From Oehlia diaphana (taxonomy: Eukaryota; Glomeromycota; Glomeromycetes; Glomerales; Glomeraceae): a stretch of DNA of 22,181 nt. The position numbers and the translations under genes were made by a program. The stretch lies in contig QZLH01001441.1 of assembly GCA_003833135.1 (NCBI GenBank), forward strand, positions 1 through 22,181. The letters are read 5' to 3'. Under the pieces are notes generated by a model that was given only the letters and a program-made list of their open reading frames with translations, was not told the origin of the DNA and made no database searches. Below are positions 18,027 to 22,181 of the stretch, one piece after another (the stretch's first letter is position 1; each line of letters starts with the position of its first letter).

Positions 18027-18164
18027 GGGAGTCTTCACAAAAAACGTGATTGAGATTGAGATTGAGATTTAATATAGAATTTTCAATCTTAATATATTAG
18101 TAAGATTGAAATTTTATATTAAATTTCAATCTCAATCTCAATCACGTTTTTTGTGAAGGCCCCC
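18027..18164. mobile_element. Foldback MITE, 138 bp, nearly all inverted repeat
   Basis: Two arms of about 64 bp (18027-18091 and 18101-18164) are nearly perfect complements, with only 9 bp between them. Arms begin GGG..CTTCACAAAAAACGTGATTGAG and contain three or two copies of the hexamer GAGATT. The flanks give a possible 3-bp duplication AAT, which is weak. A transcript would fold into a 64-bp hairpin, a potential small-RNA source (inference). Confidence 0.8.
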
Positions 18165-18198
18165 AATGTTGTAGACATATACAACGTAAGCAAGTTGT

Positions 18199-18206
18199 CC
18201 GTTGTC
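18199..18206. repeat. Left 8-bp target-site duplication
   Basis: CCGTTGTC immediately precedes the element; CCGTTATC at 18669-18676 follows it. Seven of eight bases match. Confidence 0.7.
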
Positions 18207-18668
18207 TAGTGTTACGATCTGTCAATCTGCCAATCCATTAATCTGCAGATTTATCTGATCCATAACTCATCCGAATCATCTGGATTGGTGACGAATGGTC
18301 TGAATGAATAATCCGGATGAATCCGGATGATCCATTTAGATATGGATTGTTAACGGCCCAATAAAAAAGCTTCTGTTGATCACGTGACATTATACAAATT
18401 TCCAAAAAGAAAATTTCCCGCCAAATAAAAATTCAAACCTGACTGCATAAACATTACACAAATTTCCAAATAAGGAAATTTTCATGGTGATCATTTAATT
18501 CTGGCCGGATTTAATCTCTTCCAAAAAAATTAGTCACGTGACGTTTATTTTCAGATGCATCCGCGGATATCCAGATCGTATTTGGATTGCATCCGTGGAT
18601 TTACACAGATATCTGGATCATAACAGACTGGATTGACAGATCACAGATTCATCTGGATTGTAACACTA
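18207..18668. mobile_element. hAT-like non-autonomous DNA transposon, 462 bp
   Basis: The ends are TAGTGTTACGATC and, inverted, TAGTGTTACAATC, 12 of 13 matching. An 8-bp target duplication (CCGTTGTC/CCGTTATC) flanks it, which is the hAT hallmark. Subterminal repeats are plentiful: GATCTGTCAATC at 18216-18227 and inverted at 18631-18642, and many GGAT/ATCTGGAT/ATCCGGATGA words. Two internal copies of an ACATTA.ACAAATTTCCAAA segment (about 18387 and 18452) and two CACGTGAC E-box-like palindromes (18381-18388 and 18533-18542) complete it. There is no transposase. One TSD mismatch suggests moderate age. Confidence 0.8.
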
Positions 18669-18676
18669 CCGTTATC
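18669..18676. repeat. Right 8-bp target-site duplication
   Basis: CCGTTATC directly follows the terminal GTAACACTA of the hAT-like element and pairs with 18199-18206. Confidence 0.7.
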
Positions 18677-19453
18677 ACAAAACCACTACCTGACTTCGCA
18701 CAATTGCTTTTAGAAACTTAAGAAAATCTAAAAGGCTTATTTTTAGAAGAGTGATTGAAGATAGAATGAATATCATCTTTTGAAAAAATACATATAGTCC
18801 AGCCAACCATAACCTAACAAACTGAATGTTATAGCGAAAATGCAGGATACATTTTGATCTTATCATATTAACCAAAATATCAAAGTCTTTGGTATTTTAA
18901 AAGACTCAATAAGAAGTTTTCTATCTCCATCATTTATTGCTGCTTAAGTGCACTCAATTCCATATTATAAATTGAATGATGAATAATTCCATCAATCTTT
19001 TGCAAGTCAATTTTCTCTGTTTTGATTTTTTAAATTGATTTTCCTATTTGCTAAGATAGTTGATGATATATTTGTTCTTTAAGATATTTTTGGATGTTTT
19101 ATTGAAACATCAAATAGATTAACTGTAAACCAATTCTTAGGCCAGGCAAAAAAAATTTTTAGATTCTCATGATATAAAACTTTAAAAATGACCCAGCCAG
19201 CCGTCAATTTTTTTATATTTGTAAAATTTTTTCATATATGTAAAATTTTTTTACACCACATTGGCAATAACTTAAAATCACAAGAATCTAAATTTTTTTT
19301 TATCTGGCCTTATACTAATCCTAATACAAAAGGGCAGATGGATTTTTATAAAAATTACATAGATGCTTCATATAATTCAAATCTATTTTTTAGAATAGAT
19401 GTTTCTTTGGATCATAAACTTTTATCTACTTTGCATATTACTTCTTAGCAAAG

Positions 19454-19769
19454 TTAAGCAAGATCAGAATATGACAGAAAACATACATTGTTCCATTTTG
19501 ATGGTATAAAGGATATGTCTTTATTTTGAGGTTTGACCTGGAAGATTTTCTTCTTAACAGCAGGCTTGAGAGTTGTCAATAAATTTCTGTGAGTAAGATT
19601 GCCATGAAATCCAGATATTTGAGTTGTTTTTCTTAAAATCGAGGACATCTTCATTTATATTATTATTATTATTCATATTTTCTTTAGCCAATTCTTTACC
19701 AATTTTATCAACAAGCAGCAGTGAAGGTTTCTTCATAAGTTCCTTCAACTCATCTCTATAATTGTACAT
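19454..19769 (-). pseudogene. Frameshifted gene remnant with poly-Asn stretch
   Basis: ATG at 19769 opens a frame reading MYNYRDELKELMKKPSLLLV, then IGKELAKENM and a run of Asn from an (ATT)n microsatellite at about 19659-19673. This frame degenerates after NEDVLDF. The overlapping frame from about 19654 carries the better sequence: QISGFHGNLTHRNLLTTL, AVKKKIFQVKP, FIPSKWNNVCFLSYSDLA, stop at 19454-19456. A single frameshift at or just after the microsatellite would join them into one protein of about 105 residues. No domain recognised. It could instead be two exons, but no good splice pair is visible. Confidence 0.5.
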
Positions 19770-20616
19770 GAATTATTGACATATCTGCCTTCAAACTTTT
19801 AAAAAAGTCTGCTTAAAAAGATCTCATATATTCATTCAGTCTTTACTCATTATGATCACATATAATGAAGGAGTGTGCATGGCTATGATGAAGTATGCAT
19901 GGCTATGGTTCATTTAATATGTTAGAGTAGAAGGTTCATAATCTAGATCTTTTACATATTCAAACAAGACATCCTTAACAACAGTTTTTGAACTTGACAA
20001 GTTTTACCTCTGTATTTAAATGTCATTAAAGGGAGATAAATTTTATATAAAATGATGTACAAAAGCAGAAAAATATGGAGAGAAATTGATAAAAGAATTG
20101 GCCCTTTATAAAGAATCTTCAATATCAATTATACAATTACATAATTTAGTATAATAAAAGATACAGAATATTTGAATCATGACACATAAATTTATGAATA
20201 ATATCATAATTATAATATCATAATAATTATATTCATATTATTTATTTCAACATTATGTAATACTACTAGTTTTACATTAGTAGAAATTTCTAAATAAATT
20301 AGCATGACACAAAATTTTTAATCTTTCTCTTGATTAATGTACTTGCATTAATTCAATTGGTAATATTTAAAACAATCTATTTATTTTTTAGGTAAGGGTA
20401 AGGACTAAATAAATGACTAAATATATCAAAATTCTATTTTTGCCTAACAATTTGTGAAGCAATTTAATTTAATAATATATAATGTAAAGTTTAATATTAT
20501 TATTACATATATTTAGTATATAATAATATTTATTCTTTTATTTAAAAAATTAGTTATTTTAAATTCTAACAATAATAGTTAATTAGCTTGACTTTTAATT
20601 CTATGATTGGCCCTTT
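19770..20616. other. Gene-free AT-rich stretch
   Basis: Low-complexity TAATAT/ATAATT tracts dominate (20190-20240 and 20470-20540). GTGTGCATGGCTATGATGAAGTATGCATGGCTATGG near 19873-19908 is a short tandem repeat of GTGCATGGCTATG-type units. No coding support on either strand. Confidence 0.4.
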
Positions 20617-20628
20617 CTATATAAATTA
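20617..20628 (+). promoter_or_regulatory. Possible TATA box upstream of the right-end gene
   Basis: TCTATATAAATT lies about 120 bp before the ATG at 20744, preceded by GGCCC. Plausible but weak in this base composition. Confidence 0.3.
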
Positions 20629-20743
20629 GTAATCATCTGTATAACTGCACTAATTGACAAATAATTTCAGAAGTATTCAATAATATGTACTTAAATTACG
20701 CTCTTATAATTACGACCACAAATTTTTAGGTGTAAATTCAACA

Positions 20744-22100
20744 ATGACCTCTAAAGTACTGCATGAATACTTTAAAAGAAGAGCATCAGATTGGAATATA
20801 ATTGGATTCTTAAACATGTGTGAACTAAAGTCATTTCAACAAATAATAGAAAACTATCTCTCTTTTCTTGAAAGTATTATTAAGCCTGTGTCAAGTTACA
20901 GATGTAAAAAAGTACAATATCTCTATAATAAATATAAGGAGGCAGGTATTAGGTTTATTTATTATATTTTAATAATGTAATTAACATAATAATAAAGTCT
21001 AATAATTTTAATAAAACGTATTTATATTTAAATAATTTCCTCTACATATGAGTAAGTGGCATGGTAGAGATCTTCAAGTTCTCCTATCATTCAAGTCTTT
21101 AAGTTGAGCCACAAACTGGTGCTGGGGCATAGATGATTTTTAAGTTTACCTGATGTTTCAAGTCTTTAAGTTGAGCTAAGCACTAGACTTGCTTATTAGG
21201 TATAGTAGGCAATCTTCGAGTTTAGCTGATATTCTGATAGGATTGTAAATCAAACAGAAATTATGACATATTATTCAGGAATATTACTAAGTATACAAAT
21301 TTTCTATTTCTAGGGACTTAGACCCAATTGTATACTTGTGAAAAAATAGAATGAAGAATATGCGTACAAGCAAGTTCATATTTATGAGCTGACCTATTTT
21401 AATTATAGATTCATACATAGATCTATTCAGACTATCAGTGGTACTATAACTGGTGGTACGTTTGCTACCAGATCATCTAAATCAAAAAAAAATTGGAAAA
21501 AAATACAAATGCATTTTGTTAACTAGAAGTCATAAAAATCAGATGAATAATGTTTTAACTGCCAATTTATTTAATATTATTCCATATATTTCTGTAGAAT
21601 GAGATTAACAACTTCTTTCAAAATTCTTCTGAATAAGATATTTTCAAGAAGCTGGATAATGAAAAGAGTGAGATATAGTATTTATACTAAGTGTATTGTT
21701 ATTTTTAATAAATAATCTGGAGATATATATATTTTTTATGCTTTCACTTTTTGTAGATAATTCACCATGCAGAAAAATATAAGTAAGATGAATATAATAC
21801 AATTGAGAAGGATGAAAATGATAATGCGGAGGAAGTTGATGAAAATCAAATGACTAAAGAAGAAAAGAAATAATTTTAAAAAATTTTCCATGAGATATCT
21901 ACAGAAGCAAAACTTGTCTTAAGTTCAAAGACTGTTGTTGAGGATGTCTTATTTGAATATGCAAAAAATCTAGATTATGAAAGGTAAGTTCACTTAATCT
22001 GAATTTCTTTACTAAAAATAGCCAATTTTTTGAAATATTTTTATAGACCTAGATACAATGGCTTTCAAAACAATTGTGCAATTATTTTGTAAAATTTTTA
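20744..22100 (+). pseudogene. Decayed multi-exon gene of unknown function, right end
   Basis: Exon 1 (20744-20945) starts MTSKVLHEYFKRRASDWNII, is intact, and ends at a CAG|GTATTAG donor. The next open block (21314 to about 21525) reads GLRPNCILVKK, a TAG, then NEEYAYKQVHIYELTYFNYR and HRSIQTISGTITGGTFATRS. A third (21598-21677) reads NEINNFFQNSSE, TAA at 21634, then DIFKKLDNEKSEI. A fourth (21757-21983) reads IIHHAEKYK, TAA at 21784, then a Glu/Asp-rich stretch, TAA at 21871 and 21877, then FHEISTEAKLVLSS and VEDVLFEYAKNLDYE, ending at a canonical GTAAGT donor. A TTATAG acceptor near 22046 leads to RPRYNGFQ. Good splice sites with several in-frame stops mark a pseudogene of what was probably a large protein. 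I cannot name it. Exon phases do not all match, which adds to the evidence for decay. Confidence 0.6.
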
Positions 22101-22181
22101 AAATATATCAATATATTTTTGAGGTATTTTTGAGATTAACATATTAAAATAATATCAAAATTAATTATATTATAATAATAA

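Larger units (their letters stand above)
18166..19448 (+). pseudogene. Decayed reading frame interrupted by an hAT-like insertion
   Basis: Left of the insertion the frame reads VVDIYNVSKLSVV; right of it the target duplication continues in register as VITKPLPDFAQLLLET. Then come protein-like pieces (GLFLEE, SSFEKIHIVQPTIT, QTECYSENAGYILILSY) broken by stops at 18719, 18752, 18767, 18815, 18869 and 18968. Later open pieces are DIFGCFIETSNRLTVNQFLGQA (about 19083-19150) and a C-terminal stretch ending at TAG 19446-19448 (WPYTNPNTKGQMDFYKNY). The stops are TAA or TGA at places where CAA or CGA would be natural. I do not recognise the protein. Whether these pieces were one gene is inference. Confidence 0.4.

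Noticed and set aside
18675..18875. 66-codon minus-strand hydrophobic frame
   Set aside because: Antisense of a more protein-like plus-strand decayed frame; composition is typical of antisense reading.
1..22181. tRNA, rRNA, riboswitch or plasmid/phage features
   Set aside because: No cloverleaf with a GGTTCGAATCC-like T-arm or other conserved RNA core was found on reading both strands; a covariance search would be needed to exclude diverged RNAs.

Overview
The window looks like nuclear DNA of an AT-rich fungus, most likely an arbuscular mycorrhizal fungus (Glomeromycotina, Rhizophagus-like). This is an inference. It rests on the very low GC, short spliceosomal introns (67-100 bp, GTAAGT/GTTTGT...TATAG/TTCAG), a large F-box/leucine-rich-repeat protein of the type expanded in these fungi, and several broken genes whose style I recognise as lineage-expanded multicopy families. 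There are no bacterial-type operons, tRNAs, rRNAs or CRISPR arrays that I can see.

Layout. 1-1150: a decayed multi-exon gene (copy 1 of a two-copy family in this window). 1724-2479 (-): an intact 251-residue coiled-coil protein with a poly(A) signal. 3320-4770: a coiled-coil gene broken by many stops and frameshifts, followed by two smaller remnants (4802-5091 and 5502-5795) that look like pieces of zinc-ribbon-like proteins. 6175-8061: a remarkable array of at least 25 palindromic hairpins in about 125-bp two-hairpin units on an A-rich strand. It is followed by a polypurine tract and one more hairpin. 8420-10050: no gene, but repeated TGTACAC motifs. 10050-10291: a short TIR element with TA borders. 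12735-13363 (-): a three-exon MAPEG-family membrane protein gene that reading-frame searches miss because every exon is short. 13929-15530 (+): an intact F-box/LRR protein divergent from it, with a TATA box. 15873-16870: an orphan exon-like fragment and copy 2 of the family seen at the left end. 17162-18668: three different non-autonomous DNA transposons (TA-bordered MITE, 138-bp foldback element, 462-bp hAT-like element with an 8-bp target duplication) around a possible 48-residue two-exon gene. 18166-19769: decayed reading frames. 20744-22181: a decayed multi-exon gene running off the right end.

The working genes I would defend are the coiled-coil protein, the MAPEG protein and the F-box protein; the 48-residue gene is a candidate. 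Everything else is repeat, transposon or gene debris. I see no pathway or operon linking the intact genes. The most unusual structure is the hairpin array. Its stems change sequence between units while staying self-complementary, and its two-hairpin architecture survives replacement of the stem sequence.
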